The notes: generated by a model from the sequence alone, not told the origin. Shown: positions 11,201 to 26,068, counted from the first letter of the stretch. The stretch: 64,000 nt of DNA from Trametopsis cervina (GCA_022385755.1 MU278351.1:1304638-1368637); one strand, 5' to 3'. Numbers and translations: made by a program.

Positions 11201-12439
11201 ACGTTCGACGCGGGACGCAGGCATTCCCTTGAACCCGCCGTCCGTGCCCCCATCCGAAATTCCTCGCCCAATTGTCAACAAGAGTCTTTTCACCGTTCTA
11301 CGCAACAAAAACTACTCGTCTATCACTGTCACGGACTTTGACGCCCTCGAGCTGGCTCGACAGTTCACCATTCTGGAGTGCACTTTGTATTGCGCGATTC
11401 AACCAGAGGAAGTGCTGGAGACGGGCAAGTCTGGCGGTGTTTCAGCGAAGAATGTCAAGGCGGTCACTTCTCTCAGCACCTTCATTACCGGTTGGGTAGC
11501 GGAGAGTATTCTGAATGAGGCTGATATCAAGAAACGCACGGCTTTGATAAAGTTCTTTATCAAACTTGCAGATGTAAGCTGTCGTTCTATCCCACAGGTG
11601 TATGGCGAGATGGGAGTGCTGATTTTAACACCAACAGCGTTGTACCACACTACAAAACTTCAGCACTCCGCGGTCGATACTGGCTGCTCTTGACTCCTCG
11701 ACGATATCTCGGTTGTATCAAACCTGGCTGGTGCGTCCACTGTTCCCATTGTCATAAGGCTTTCTCTCTTACATTTCAACCTTCAGGGCCTCCCTCAGAA
11801 AAACAGGCTGCAGTTAGAGGCAATTCGCAGGCTTGCAGATCATGCACGGAATTATCACGAGTATCGCACTCGGCTACGAAATACTGCACCGCCAGCGGTT
11901 CCATTCCTTGGTGAGTCATATATCTCTTATTCCGCAGACCGGATGCTGACCATCGTATTGTAAAGGCTTGTACTTGACAGATGTCACTTTTTGCCGTGAG
12001 GGTAATCCGTCACATCGAGCGTCGCCCAAGAATCCGGAAAAGAAACTGCTGAACTTCAACAAGTATCACAAACTGGCTAGGATTGTTCAAGGTGTGTAGT
12101 GAAATTCCGTGATTGGGCGCGGTTCGCTCATAATTTGAGACAGACATGCAACGCTTCCAAGTTCCCTACAATCTCAAAGAGGTCCCTGAGATTCAAGAGT
12201 ATCTAAAGGATGCATTCGAGCAGTCAAAGAACCGTACGGACTTGCAGGATCTTTACCGTCGAAGGTCGGTCTCATCTATATCTGCGAATTGCTGAACTGT
12301 CTAATGACCGTGACATAACAGCCTTTTGATTGAACCAAGACGTGCAGTGGACCAGCCGCCTTCAAGTGACGTGCGACAGCCGCTTTTCCAATGGGCTACT
12401 CGCTCTCAACCTTCCGTGACATCGTCAACATCATCATAG
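8266..12439 (+). CDS. CDC25: SH3-domain Ras guanine-nucleotide exchange factor (Cdc25 family)
   Basis: It activates Ras by GDP/GTP exchange, upstream of cAMP/PKA or MAPK signalling. Exons are 8266-8742, 8799-11573, 11638-11730, 11787-11910, 11966-12091, 12144-12264 and 12322-12439 (1277 aa, frame closes). An SH3 domain lies at about residues 90-150 (ALYDF-type core: AMHDFDPQQ, GWWDGEVDSRRGWFPSNYV). A long Ser/Thr/Pro-rich middle follows. The RasGEF_N domain begins near GATLPALVERMTPH and includes FYLTFRQFTTPLDLLNCLIARY. The catalytic RasGEF domain starts near DALELARQFTILEC and includes LADRCTTLQNFSTPRSILAAL, PFLGLYLTDVTF and LLNFNKYHKLARIVQDMQ. This layout matches the SH3-containing fungal Cdc25/Ste6 proteins. 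The large exon 2 is joined to exon 1 through RRHKNGHAHTPSAA. Confidence 0.95.
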
Positions 12440-12819
12440 CCATCTCCATCCATCTATACCTTCATGTCACCGCCGGGTTCGTTTTCATGCTTCGAATCTC
12501 TCTCACATTGCATTTCGTTTTGTCATTTATCATTATTGGCTTTTGGGCGTTCTGTTTTGGACAATCCTCATCTTTTCGCTGTGTGCTCAAAGTTCTCCAT
12601 GTCACCAATTTCTTTTCTTCGTTGCGAACTTCGCCCATGTTGTACAAGAACGCACGCACGCATTTCTATCGCACATCCTGTTCTCGCTGTTGTTCGCTTC
12701 CTTCTCTTGTTGTATTCTGTGCCCATCACCATGCATGAACGACCGTAGACTATCCGCTGTATAGACTCTTCTCCGAATTAATGATACGCACAGGCCATAC
12801 GGCGCGAGATAGTCTCCAA
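12440..12819. other. Convergent 3' regions, no gene seen
   Basis: These 380 bp lie between the stop codons of the RasGEF and F-box/WD40 genes. The sequence is T/C-rich on the plus strand and gives several overlapping hydrophobic pseudo-frames, which I read as untranslated 3' sequence. Confidence 0.55.
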
Positions 12820-14384
12820 TTACATCTTGTGATGCGCATATTTTGTGACATAGAATCCAGGACCATTCCCAACGTCCTTCTTGAGCGTTGTATCAACGCC
12901 ACTTGCGCGTCGCCATCTTCCCCCTCTAGTGACGGGTGTTGCATCGTGGGGAATGTGTGGGTATGTCTCCTCTGTGACACCTCCGCCGAAATCTAACACA
13001 AAGCCTCTGCTTTCGTTCGCACCGAATACTCGGGGACCATCCATGACGACAGAATATACAGGACTGGCGTCGTTCCCTGGAGCATGGACGCTCCATCCCG
13101 TACGCGCTGCACGGACGTCCCAGAAGGCGAGCACGCTATGGCGAGCCGAGCCTGCGACGATGTGCGCATCAGAGCCTCCGCCGGCGCACAAGGAATAGAT
13201 AGGCTCGTATGACCAAGGATCCGCCATTGTGAGGGTCGGGAGAAGACATGAGGCTGAGTTATCCGTTGATGCGGTACGTGTGGAAGAGCGCAGGTCGTGC
13301 ACACGTACCATACCATCGTACCACCCGGAGACTATGATTTTGTCAGACGCGCCCCAGGGAGAAGAAGCAGGAGCGCACGAAATGGCGTAGACTGCACTGG
13401 AGTATGAAACATCGGCCTGAGAATCTAGATATAGCGACGGCTCAGAGGCCATATGGGAGGGGAGGATGCTGTGAATGGAAAACGCATGTGTAGACGTGGT
13501 GCCAAACGCTGCAAAAGGCGAGGACGATTTCATAGACAAATAACTGCACCAACCACGGGTGTCTAGTTGAATGAAGGTGTATTGGGGTTCGGTCTTGTTC
13601 AGAGTGAGGAGACCGGCTGTGCCGGAGGCCGTCAATGAGAGAAGATGGTCACCAGAGACGGAGAGACTCTCCATCATCTGTCCAGGATGAAGATCATAGT
13701 GTTCCTCAGCTGCTGTGATAACGGAAGTTGAATCGCGCGACTTCGAGAAATCGCCAAGATATAAACGTTCAAGCGAGCCATCTGCATAGCCGACGAATAC
13801 CGTACGGTCATCCCCGCCATCTGAGACGGAAACCATCGCAGTGATGTCCCGATTCGGATGAAGAACATTGGTTGAGTACGTGCATTCCGCACGCACGGGT
13901 GCTGCGTTGTCGAACGAAGGGGACGAATGGAACCCATATGTGTAGATATTGCTGCCTGCTGCCAGTATGAGGCGGGAGGAGTTGATAGCTAGCAACGGCT
14001 GTAGCTTGCTCGCCCACCGTTGGGAGAGTGGGCGTGCGACAAACTCCTGAGTGGCCCAGTTACGATCATTCATGGCGTGTAGCCTACGGACATTAGATGC
14101 GTGCTTCAAAGCCAGATACAACAACTCACCGGACCTGGTCGCGTGCACTCCATGACGCAAAGCTTTTAGTGTAGCTGAAGAATCTTCGAGGGTGAATCCT
14201 CAAAAAATTTGTCCAGCCAAATTCTTCGACCTGACCACGATAAGATGATCTACCACAACAAGACGCGCTGAACACATACCAGATGATACAAAGACCGGCA
14301 AGTGAGAGCTAAGCTCGCCAGATCTGTTAGCAGCAGATATTCCATGACAGCGATCATGACATCGTCTGGAATTTTATGCAACAT
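12820..14384 (-). CDS. F-box / WD40-repeat protein, probable SCF ubiquitin ligase substrate receptor
   Basis: The F-box would bind Skp1 and the WD40 propeller would bind a substrate. Exons are 14280-14384, 14130-14230 and 12820-14083 (489 aa, frame closes). The N-terminus IPDDVMIAVMEYLLLTDLAS, continuing to CRSLYHL, is a clear F-box helix pair. It is recovered only by adding two short 5' exons upstream of the long reading frame. Degenerate WD-like strands follow, such as DGSLERLYLGDF, IIVSGWYDGMVRVHDLR, HSVLAFWDVR and GFVLDFGGGV. The organisation resembles FBXW4/Pof10-type proteins, but I cannot name an orthologue. The start ATG at 14384 is chosen because a nearby upstream ATG is closed by a stop after five codons. 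Confidence 0.85.
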
Positions 14385-14640
14385 CGTGCATGCCACCTTT
14401 TGTCTCACAAGACTGCAAAGATTGTGGTGGTATCAGTTAGAGTGCGCTACTGACTCGGAGTGGCTTATGCGTATTACGGGGCTCATTTAGCGCCAGATTG
14501 CATGCAAGCTCTGGGGCTGCCGCGGCATTAGACAGTGCGCGGCTTCTCCCAAGCTTCAAGCTTCAAGTTGACCCTTCGCGACCTTCAAACTCCAACGTTG
14601 GGTGTGGCAGCAACGAGATCATTGTGTAGCCCGGAAGGCA
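14385..14640. promoter_or_regulatory. Divergent promoter region F-box/WD40 - Miro
   Basis: These 256 bp between divergent start codons contain a short direct repeat (AAGCTTCAAGCTTCAAG, near 14553-14569). No TATA box is obvious. Confidence 0.4.
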
Positions 14641-17429
<2,789 letters not shown>

Positions 17430-17844
17430 CTATAGAGTGTGCTATCTTATGTTGCTTCTGAGTTTTGTCCATACTGTACAGCTCCTAAAGTATTTGCATC
17501 CGAGGGGCGGATGGCTGCCAGGCCTAGGGAAGCAATGAGGCTCGATGGATGGCGTCGGTTAGATCCGAATACGGCCAGGCGTTTACGGCGTGGCTTTCGT
17601 CAGAGCCGTCGCATGTAAGATCGACCAATGCAGGTGCTTTAACCTCTTCAATCGTGAACCTACATAGTCTTATGGCCTCGAACCTTTCTTGAACCTCAAC
17701 CACGACCATCCCTCCAATTTGCTCAGTCCACAAACTGAGAACAACACGCATCCGCTGAAATAGCGCCTGGTACATCTTGTTTGGCCGCCAGCACTGACTG
17801 ATCAGTTTTGGGCTTGAAGAATCACTTGTACTGGAACTATCATC
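17430..17844. other. Intergenic region Miro - VWA gene
   Basis: About 415 bp holding the Miro 3' UTR and the promoter of the downstream gene. A 125-codon minus-strand frame (17524-17901) overlaps the next gene's start and has no family features. No gene is supported. Confidence 0.5.
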
Positions 17845-19507
17845 ATGGATGAAGATATGGATTTCGATTCGGGTAGCTCTGCCTATCCCCAACAAGCGCA
17901 CGACCCGTCAGCGATGCAAGGGTCAGACAGAAAGATGCTGTAGGTCAACACTGGTTACAGAGGCGTATACTGCGACGCTCATCGTTTTCATCGCGATTTC
18001 CAGGGATCTCGTGTTCGTGCAAGATTGTACCGGTAGTCAGGGTAGCTACATAACGTCGGCGACAAAGAACATTCAATCCATATGTGAACACATCTTCGAG
18101 TCAGGCAAGCTACAAGCACGCGACGACTTGCGGATTGGCCTCGTTGCCTACCGCGACCATCCGCCACAGGATCATACCTACGTAACCAAGAACTTTGGCT
18201 TCTCATCTGACATTAGCAAAGTTGAACGGGACCTGAGCTCCCTATATGCCAGCGGAGGTGGCGATGGACCCGAGGCGGTCACCGCAGCATTGGCTGAGGC
18301 GCTGAACATGGAGTGGAGACCTGCGGCGAGTAAGATGGTGGTCCTCATTGCGGATGCACCCCCTCATGGAATAGGGGAATACGGCGATGGTGTGTCATCC
18401 TTTGTTCTGTTGCTTCATTGTTCAAGATGTAGCTTATCATTGTTCTTCAACTTAGGTTTCGACGAGGGTTCTCCAGACGGGAATGACCCATTGCAACTTG
18501 CCCGTCTCATGGCTAGTCGGGGGATTACCCTAGTACGTCACCTCATACCCAGGCTATATGAGCTTCTGCTGATGGTCCCGCAGTTCTTCGTCGCATGTGA
18601 ACCCGCACTGAGCGGTTATTCAGTAAGTAGCAACTGATTAGATTCCACTACAAATTCCCTGATCCTTCTTCAGTACGCTACCGATTTCTATCGAGCAATC
18701 ACGAATATCACATCGGGACTTATGCTTCCACTGACGACCGCAGATCTGCTCACGCATGCCATTGTGGGCAGTGTGCTCGAAAATCTCGATATGGAACGTC
18801 TTGTCCGAGAGGTTGGACAGGCTGTATCGCAGCGCATCCTCGGAAATAACGAGAGCGTGGACGATGTTGCCCGGGAACTTCACGAACGGCTGCTGCTCAG
18901 AAACGAGAGTACCAAGAGGGTGGTTATTGAAAGCATCTACCGTGATTCACCCGAAGCTACCCACAACGTAAATGTATACACACAAGCTCCTAGTCTAGCA
19001 GAAGCTAGACCCCAACTGAAACGGGTACGCCTTGTTAGCAGCTTACTAGTGAATGTTCTCTAACATCTGTGGTGATAACTTCAGGTATCGCAAACTCGTT
19101 TCACGGACAAATATCTCCACGCAAAATCGTCGATGTCACGCTCATATGGCGCGTACCCCTACATTCCCTCTCGGAAGCCTGTTTCCCCTACTTCGCCAGC
19201 GTCCATTCCCACACCGTCACATTCTCCGCCACGCAAGGTCGTCACGGACTTCGCTGCGTTCGGCGCACCCAAGACAGCGAGTGTCTTCGGCACGGCTGTT
19301 GCGTCGACGCCGTTCTCGCTTGCCGGAGGCAAAGCAGCATTTGGCGGATTGCGTAGCTCTGGAAGAATGATGGACGATGATGAAGACGATGAAGACGATG
19401 GAATGAACGATGGCAGGCAGAAGGTCGAACTACGGGAGGACGCAATTACGTTCGACCAAGCAAGACGGATCGCCATGCAGAGTGCCTGGAGGAGTACACG
19501 GGCTTGA
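17845..19507 (+). CDS. VWA-domain protein (VwkA-like VWA region, no kinase domain)
   Basis: Six exons; the first is 17845-17939 and the second starts at 18004. After an acidic N-terminus the VWA domain opens with LDLVFVQDCTGSQGSY, whose DxTGS pattern is the metal-ion-dependent adhesion site. It continues with LRIGLVAYRDHPPQDHTYV, GGGDGPEAVTAALAEAL, KMVVLIADAPPHGIGE and ITLFFVACEPALSGY. This is the VWA type found next to the alpha-kinase domain in Dictyostelium VwkA and fungal relatives. Here the remaining ~200 residues are a helical part, a Ser/Pro-rich linker and an acidic stretch (DDDEDDEDDGMND). No alpha-kinase motifs are seen before the stop, so it may be a stand-alone adaptor. Its role is unknown. 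Confidence 0.85.
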
Positions 19508-19924
19508 TGACCGCTATGAAGGCATGCAGCACAGCGGATCGCATCGTTTTGGGTTCCTAATCTAAGGACCTTGTATACCATTTGACAGCCACCGACTCAG
19601 TGGTTGTGTAATTGACCTCACTCCCCATTCGTCCTGGTGACATCCCGAAAACTCAATTGTTCTCTTGACGTTGTTGCATGTCTTCTCTTTCCCATTTATT
19701 ATGCATTTTCAGCTCGGATACATGGGCAATTCAAACTGCTGCTTTCTGGCTGCACGCTCGAGCATCGAACCAATTTTGTTGTAGTAATATAGAACATTGG
19801 AAATCTTACGTTCTCAGTACCCTCGGAGTGTCTACAACAACAGTGAAATATTAGTATGTGAGAAATGCGTGAGTGACGATATGACGGCAGATGATGCCCA
19901 TCTATACAGATCATGATGCTGTGT
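19508..19924. other. Convergent 3' regions, no gene seen
   Basis: About 417 bp between the stop codons of the VWA gene and the G-patch gene. It holds only short unrelated frames; likely 3' UTRs. Confidence 0.5.
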
Positions 19925-21084
19925 CTACAATCTCTGCTTCTTCTTTGACTTTTCGTCGTCCCCTCTCTTCCTCTTTTTCGTCACGGTATCCCCATCAGTA
20001 TTCGACGATCGAGAAGGAGGTTGAGCGGATTCGCTGCTGTCTTCACCCTTGTGAGGGCCCTCCTCGTCAACCCCTCTTTTTCGTCGTGCCTCCTTCCTTG
20101 CGCGTTTCTCCGCTCTCAGCCGTTTCCTCTCTTCTTTCGTGAGGCCTTCTCCTTCCTGTTCCTTTCCGGTATCCACAACGGCCTCCTTCTCTGCCGCCTT
20201 TCTCCGTCTCTCTTCTTTTCTTTGCCTCTTCTTCTCTGCCCTCTCGTCTTCTGGACGAGTAGCGTCGACATCACGCTCGATATCTTCATCCGCTGTGGCA
20301 ACCTCCTTGCCTTTGCGGCTACCTTTCTCCTTCTTGGTCTTCCGTTTTCGCTGAGACCCATCTTTCTCTTCACCTGCCAAGCCCTCCACAGTCTTCCGCT
20401 TTTCCTTCTTCACGATCGTAGATTCCGTTGTTTGTACCACTGCTACTACCTCACTGTTTCGAATCGTCTTGGCGTCTTGGGATTCCACCGTTTGGATCTC
20501 CTCAACAGGATCGGTTCCGAGAACTGGTCCACGAAAGAACATAGAGTAGAGGCTCCTTCTTGCAGCTTCTTGCTTGGCAGCAGCCATGATGCTCATCCTT
20601 GGTGTTGAGCTGCCGCTCGCACCGGAAGACGAGGGTGTCGCCGTACCGGAATGAGCGGCTGGAACACCTGTTACTGGACGTCTGTTCGAGATGATTCCAG
20701 TACTAGTCCGTTGCAATGTGATCGCTGGAGTTGATTCATCTGTATCCTCCTAAAGATTCGGACAATACAGTACCTCAGTATGGATCGTATACCGACTCAT
20801 TGTCAGACGCACCGAGTCGCTCTCATATAATTTCACTTTGATGGCACTTGCCGCTGCAGAGTAGACGCTAAGAAAAGCGTAGGATTAGGACGATCTCTGA
20901 ACGTGAGGGTGGAATGAACTCACTGTTCCCAGAATGGGAAGGCTTCATCGCGGTCTTTGCCTATACCAGCCAGAGTTTTCTTCTGTACGACGACTACAGG
21001 ACGTTCAATAGCGCCATGTCTCAGACCGGTGCCTCTCCCTTTCCATCCTTGAGAAACGAGATATTGATGTCCGTCAAGGGGCAT
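19925..21084 (-). CDS. G-patch nucleolar protein, Tma23 / GPATCH4 type
   Basis: A small basic nucleolar protein; G-patch proteins of this group activate DEAH helicases or act in ribosome and snoRNA biology. Exons are 20924-21084, 20813-20867 and 19925-20749 (346 aa, frame closes). The N-terminus shows an atypical G-patch, YLVSQGWKGRGTGLRHGAIE, then RPVVVVQKKTLAGIGKDRDE and the aromatic FPFWEQ motif common to Tma23/GPATCH4. This is followed by VYSAAASAIKVKL. The C-terminal half is a Lys/Arg/Glu-rich helix (repeated KEERKRLRAEKRARKEARRK-like blocks) ending in a basic tail, as expected for nucleolar targeting. The 64-nt second intron uses donor GTGCGT; an apparent 24-nt intron at the same place is too short to be real. 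Confidence 0.85.
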
Positions 21085-21996
21085 CACCAGGGATAACGGG
21101 ATGGAGAAGAATGGTAGCCTGAAAACAAGTTGTACCAAAGCGTCTCCTCACTGTTGGGCGTTTGACGCCACGAAGCTGCAAAGCCTAAATTGGATATAGC
21201 CGCCCAGTGACAGCTTTGCTTCCTACCCCCAACTCGGTAAGACATCACCTGACGCTAATGACTTATACTAATCGTTTCGTAAGGTTTATTATGCTGGCGG
21301 CTTCAAATAATGACAGGATCTCCTTCCTCTCGCCACTGAATATTCAACGGTTGCGTTGAAACTGGTTGAAATAACCAATTTGACAGCCAAGGATCGTCGG
21401 AGGGCTACTCTTCATCATGCCACTGACAGAATAGTCCGTCCCATCAATTCTAGAGTCCATTCCGTCCGACATATGGGTCGAGGCTGTTGATCAGGTTCTC
21501 ACCATTGCTATGCGCACTTGATGAATTAATCCAAGCGCCCAGCAACATGGCAATCAAAATCTGGTGGTCGTTGTACAAGTACCGGTCCGTAAATCAGTTT
21601 CATTCTGATGTTCATGACATGGCCACGTCCGCTCAAGACAGCATCCTCATTCTTAGATGCCAAGCCAAGATATGCAACGCGCTTTAGCGTTGACAGGCAG
21701 CGTTTGGGCGTGAACTGTCTTTCGAACTTCGACATGAGCATGAGCATCACCTGGTGACGATGACCGTAGCGTGCTCGTCAGGTGACAGTCTTTGTATCTG
21801 GCCTGCTAAATCTTCGCATCTGTTCTGCTAGGTGCTGCTTGGCATGTACTGGTATAAAAGGGTGTGCGATTCTGCAGTACCATCCAACACAGTTCTCATC
21901 TTCTCTTTCTCCTTCGGCCTGCGCCTGCCACCGCTTCTACACTCTTTCGTACTCTACACATTCCTTTGGATTTTCGCTTTATTTTAGCTGATAATC
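21085..21996. other. Intergenic region upstream of a secreted-protein gene
   Basis: About 910 bp between divergent genes. The only clear element is the TATA box annotated separately, followed by a CT-rich leader just before 21997. No gene is supported. Confidence 0.5.
21853..21860 (+). promoter_or_regulatory. TATA box of the secreted-protein gene at 21997
   Basis: TATAAAAG sits 137 bp upstream of the start codon and is followed by a pyrimidine-rich stretch (about 21890-21960), a typical arrangement in strongly expressed fungal genes. Confidence 0.65.
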
Positions 21997-24076
21997 ATGG
22001 TTGTCCTTCTTACTCTTCCTTTCGCTCTCTTGCTCCCTGCTGTAGTCCATGCGGCGAACAACTGGAACTCGCCTTGCCACTCGGGAGAGTGCTCTTACGA
22101 TCTTCATAATTCTACGCACACTGGCAGCGTTCGCGCTTCCATGGTCATCGTAAGTCTCGCCTCTTCCAAAATGTTAGTCCACTGCTTACGCCACACCCCA
22201 GAGCGGTTCTACTTCCGCCATCGCAGACTTGACCCCGGCCGCCGGCTGGCAGATCCTGAACTGCAACGCCACCTCCACCAGCCAAGATATTCGCGCGATC
22301 TGTACCGGAAACGACAACGACTGCGCCCATCTTTACCAGAATGGTGCTGTGGGCACGATCGTCAGATTGCCTGATGGCGTGAGTAGCTCGTTCAACAACT
22401 CTCCTTAACAAAACTCATCAGAGCTCTATGACCAACAGTGTGGCAAGATGCCGTTTGCGCGCATTGCCGCGGAGTGGAATCACGATGACCAGTCCGTTCC
22501 AGAGACTGTGGCACAGAACATCAGCCGCCGCGCTGACCCACCCACCGTTCGCGGTATCACTCTCGATACCCAGTGGCACAAGATTGACCCCAACCAGTAT
22601 GTACTCAGCGCGTCCTCGCCGAAATGTAACTTACAGTGCGCGCTGTAGCCACGGAACAGTCAACATGTTCGTTCAAGGTGCAACAGGCAATGCGACTCTG
22701 CCTGCTGTTTCTGCTCGCGAGCTCCACGAGCGTGGCCTGTTCAGCAGCATCGGACATGCGATCTCATCTGCCGCCTCATCGGTGACCAATGCTCTCAAAG
22801 GTATGCAAAGATTGGCGAAAATAACGATTGCACTCTAACGTCTATACACTCGCAGACTTGTCTTTCAACGTTGACAAGTCATCGACGAAGACTTTGGATA
22901 TCAACCAGCCGTTCACTCTGCTTGACAAGAAGAAGTCGTGCCCTGCGAGCGGCCTTATTCCCGCCCGCACAGTTGGCCTGCACGTCGACGTCAACGCTAA
23001 GGCTCACGCCGACATCGACTACGGAGTCGTCGCCAGTGGCTCGATCGTCCCGCCCAAAGTCAGCGACTTCGGCATCTTCGCTGATTTCGACGCCCAGCTG
23101 TCTGGCACGGTCGACGTGGATGCTTCCGCCAGTGTGACTATGGACTCCGGCAAGCTCATGATCTTCCAAGTTGGTCTCCCTGGTCTCGACTTCCCCGGTA
23201 TCCTCACCATCGGCCCTTCGTTCCAAGTCACTGCGCAAACAGTTGCCAAGGCTCAAGCTGATATGACGATGGCGGTCGACCTTGCATACAAGGTCAGCGG
23301 AGCTAAGCTTTACTTCCCTCCCGGACACGGATCTTCCATGGGTACTTTTGCGCCCTCCGATACTCGTAAGTGTTCAGAAAGCTACATCGAAAGCCTCAGA
23401 CTGATATGGCTTCTGAAGACCTCCAGCTGTCTGCTGACCCCAGCGTATCCGCCACTGGTAGTATCTCAGCCCACGTCATCCCTGCAGTAAGTTACCGCAA
23501 TTTCTCTTGCACTACTGGATTTTAATTTGTGCCTCAGGTCTTATTCGGTATCAACGCTCTTGATGGTCTCGCCAATGCCGACGTCGAGTTGGACCTCGAC
23601 GCCTATGCCGAGCTCGACCTCACCCTCTCTATGACTGCCCAGAAGGCCTTCACTGGATGCGCTGACGTCAAGACCGGTCTGACCGTCTCGGCCTCTGCCA
23701 ACGGCTCCTTCTTCAGCTTGTTCAACAAGTCTACGGTCGTTACTGTGTTCTCCAAGAGCTTCGATCTGTTCAAGGTATGCTTCGCCGCCATACCTGTGCT
23801 TGCATCAACGATATTCATATCATATTCCCACAGAAATGCTTCGGCAACGCCCACCGTCGCGACCACGCCAAGGCACTGCTTGGATCTTCCTTTGCGCGCA
23901 GCCTTGAGGCTCGTAGCATCGAAGCGCGTGCTGACCCCACTTGCGACGGCAGCTTCGGTACTTCTACCGCCAAGACTGCCTTGACTAGCGGAACTATTCC
24001 CGCCAACAGGTGAGCAATCCTCACAACCATTCCTTCGACCTGCCGCTAACAATCTTTAAACTTTAGCATTCATTAA
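21997..24076 (+). CDS. Secreted protein of an uncharacterised basidiomycete family
   Basis: Nine exons by my reading. The N-terminus MVVLLTLPFALLLPAVVHA is a signal peptide. The mature protein begins ANNWNSPCHSGECSYDL, then has SGSTSAIADLTPAAGWQILN and a Cys-containing region (CAHLYQNGAVGTIVRLPDGC). A long beta-rich domain follows, with alternating hydrophobic strands such as VDVNAKAHADIDYGVVASGS, FGIFADFDAQLSGTVDVDAS and LDLDAYAELDLTLSMTAQ. The last codons (NSIH) are supplied by a tiny exon after the eighth intron. The design, a Cys-rich head plus a long amphipathic beta region without catalytic motifs, occurs in many agaricomycete secretomes but has no assigned function that I know of. Confidence is high that this is a gene, low about its role. 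Confidence 0.82.
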
Positions 24077-24577
24077 AGCAATGAGATCCCTTCTTTAACC
24101 CTTCGTTCAAGTTTCTGCTTCTCCTTTCTCCTCCGTTCCCGGGTAATTCGGGCTTATACCTTCTCATACGATAATATTGTTCCTTAATGGCAGCGCAGGA
24201 TATTCTTCGACATTCTTTTATACATACGGACTTTACTTTTATGGGTATTTGGGGTGTTTTAGCGATTTATTGGGTAGTAGGAGTATACACGAGAAGCTAG
24301 CTCTTAGCTGTAGTTAAACCGCAATTAATGTGCTTTCAGCTCTCGAGAATCCTTTAGATGTGATAGCCAGTGGCGCAGATTACAGCATGGTCGATGCTGA
24401 TCGACCTGTACGAGATAGCGATGTGCGCAAGCACGTGATCCCTTATGATTTCACCGCGCATCGCTACTTCGTCCCTTGTCCACCAGCTGATATATCAGCA
24501 CAATCTTTACACTTACATCTGGAACCTGCTTAGCCTAACTATCTGTATCATCTTGGAGAAGAAAACAGGCTGTTCCA
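24077..24577. other. Intergenic region, no gene seen
   Basis: About 500 bp, AT-rich near 24160-24300, holding the 3' UTR of the secreted-protein gene and the CDC123 promoter. Confidence 0.5.
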
Positions 24578-25899
24578 ATGCCAACAGCCATCTCCCAACC
24601 CACGCTCTTCCCAAGCCTAACCGCAGACGGCCTCCTAGCCTTTCAGTTCTCATCCTGGTACCCCCGATTCTCCTCGCACAGCATCAAGTCTACCATCATC
24701 CGACCACTTAACGAAGAGTTCCTTGACTACCTACGCTCGGATGGCGTGTTCCTGCCCGAGGGCTCAGAAGACTTGTCAGTCCCCCGCCTTTGGATCTTTG
24801 CGTGAGACGACTGGTGAACTCCCTCCCTTGCGATCACAGCCCGGTAGAGAGCGGCCTCTCGGACGACGAGGACAGCGAAGATGATGACAATGATGAGGAC
24901 GAGCAGCCCCGGAGAAAGTTTGCGTTTCCTGAGCTGGATATGAAGATCCGGGAAGCGGTGAAGCAGTACGGCGCCGTCTTTCCTAAACTTAACTTTTCAT
25001 CTCCTCGAGTACGTCCTCCATCCGTCATCCTCTATTTGCACCTCTCACATGTCGGCAGGATGCTGCGTGGATGCTGCCTCCGTCTGCCCCACTGAAATGC
25101 ACCCAGCCGTCCGAGGTGTACACCCTGCTCAAATCCTCCGACTTTGTCCTGCACGACATCGACCGAGCCCATGTCTTCGAGGGATGCGAATCTGCGTCTG
25201 CGTCTGACGTGCCCCCTGCTTACGACCTCGAGCTCGTCCTGCGGAAGTGGTACCCCGTCGAGCGGAGCAGGGAGCTCAGATGTTTCGTACGGCGCGAGAT
25301 CCTTCTGGGCGAGTCTCCCTCTGCTTTTGTGCTCGATGATACAAGCTGCTAACTAGTGTATGGAACAGGCATATGCCAACGCGACCCTAACTACTACGAC
25401 TTCTGGAACGAGCATGGTACGCAAGCGAAGGTGCTTGATGCGGTAACGCGGTTCTGGGAGGAGAACATCAAGGGCAGGTGGGAGCAGACAGACGGAAACT
25501 GTACGTACCCACATCCACCTGACTCAATAATTCTTCCGTTCCTCACACTTAGTGCCCTCAGATACCTTCGACGTCCTCCTCACGCGCGACCTCACCAAAG
25601 CTCACATCATTGACTTCAATCCATACGCACCACGCACAGACTCCCTGTTGTTCGAATACGAAGAGCTGCTCGACATCCTCATCGAAGCTACCTTCGGGTC
25701 AACTTCATCGAATGGTTTCGAGCCGGCGCTGAAGGTTGTGGACTCCCGCAGCCACCCCGCCGCCGCGCAGAATGCGCCGATCCACCAGCACAATATGGTA
25801 CCGATGGAGGCTCTTGCGCTCAGCGGCGGACGCAATGTGGAGGAGTTTGCGGAGGCGTGGCAGGAGCAACTCAGGGAGGCGGCTGTGGACGACGCGTAA
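24578..25899 (+). CDS. CDC123: Cell division cycle protein 123 (D123), eIF2 assembly factor
   Basis: An ATP-grasp-fold protein that promotes assembly of the translation initiation factor eIF2 (binds eIF2gamma). Exons are 24578-24774, 24840-25008, 25059-25308, 25369-25500 and 25562-25899 (361 aa, frame closes). Seen motifs are [20 protein letters not shown], an acidic stretch after [58 protein letters not shown] and [20 protein letters not shown]. The last of these carries the conserved Asp/Asn nucleotide-site residues of the family. The third intron (25309-25368) must use a GC donor to keep LLGICQRD intact. The C-terminal ~65 residues are less conserved. Confidence 0.95.
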
Positions 25900-26068
25900 T
25901 GAGACTGCACTTAGAAGAGCAGTAATAGTAATGTCAGATGTACATTGTAGCCCTAGCCCGCACTTTGATTATTGTACAAGAAAGACATGTGTACATCATG
26001 AACTACAGCTCGAAAGCCAGCGACAGCCAACGTCGCGTTTTTTTTCATCGACAGAGCAGCACTACGCT

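Noticed and set aside
12391..12764. Three overlapping hydrophobic ORFs downstream of the RasGEF gene
   Set aside because: They arise from a T/C-rich 3' region and overlap each other in different frames; no conserved protein.
20750..20780. 24-nt intron in the G-patch gene
   Set aside because: Too short; an upstream GTGCGT donor gives a normal 64-nt intron and keeps the frame.
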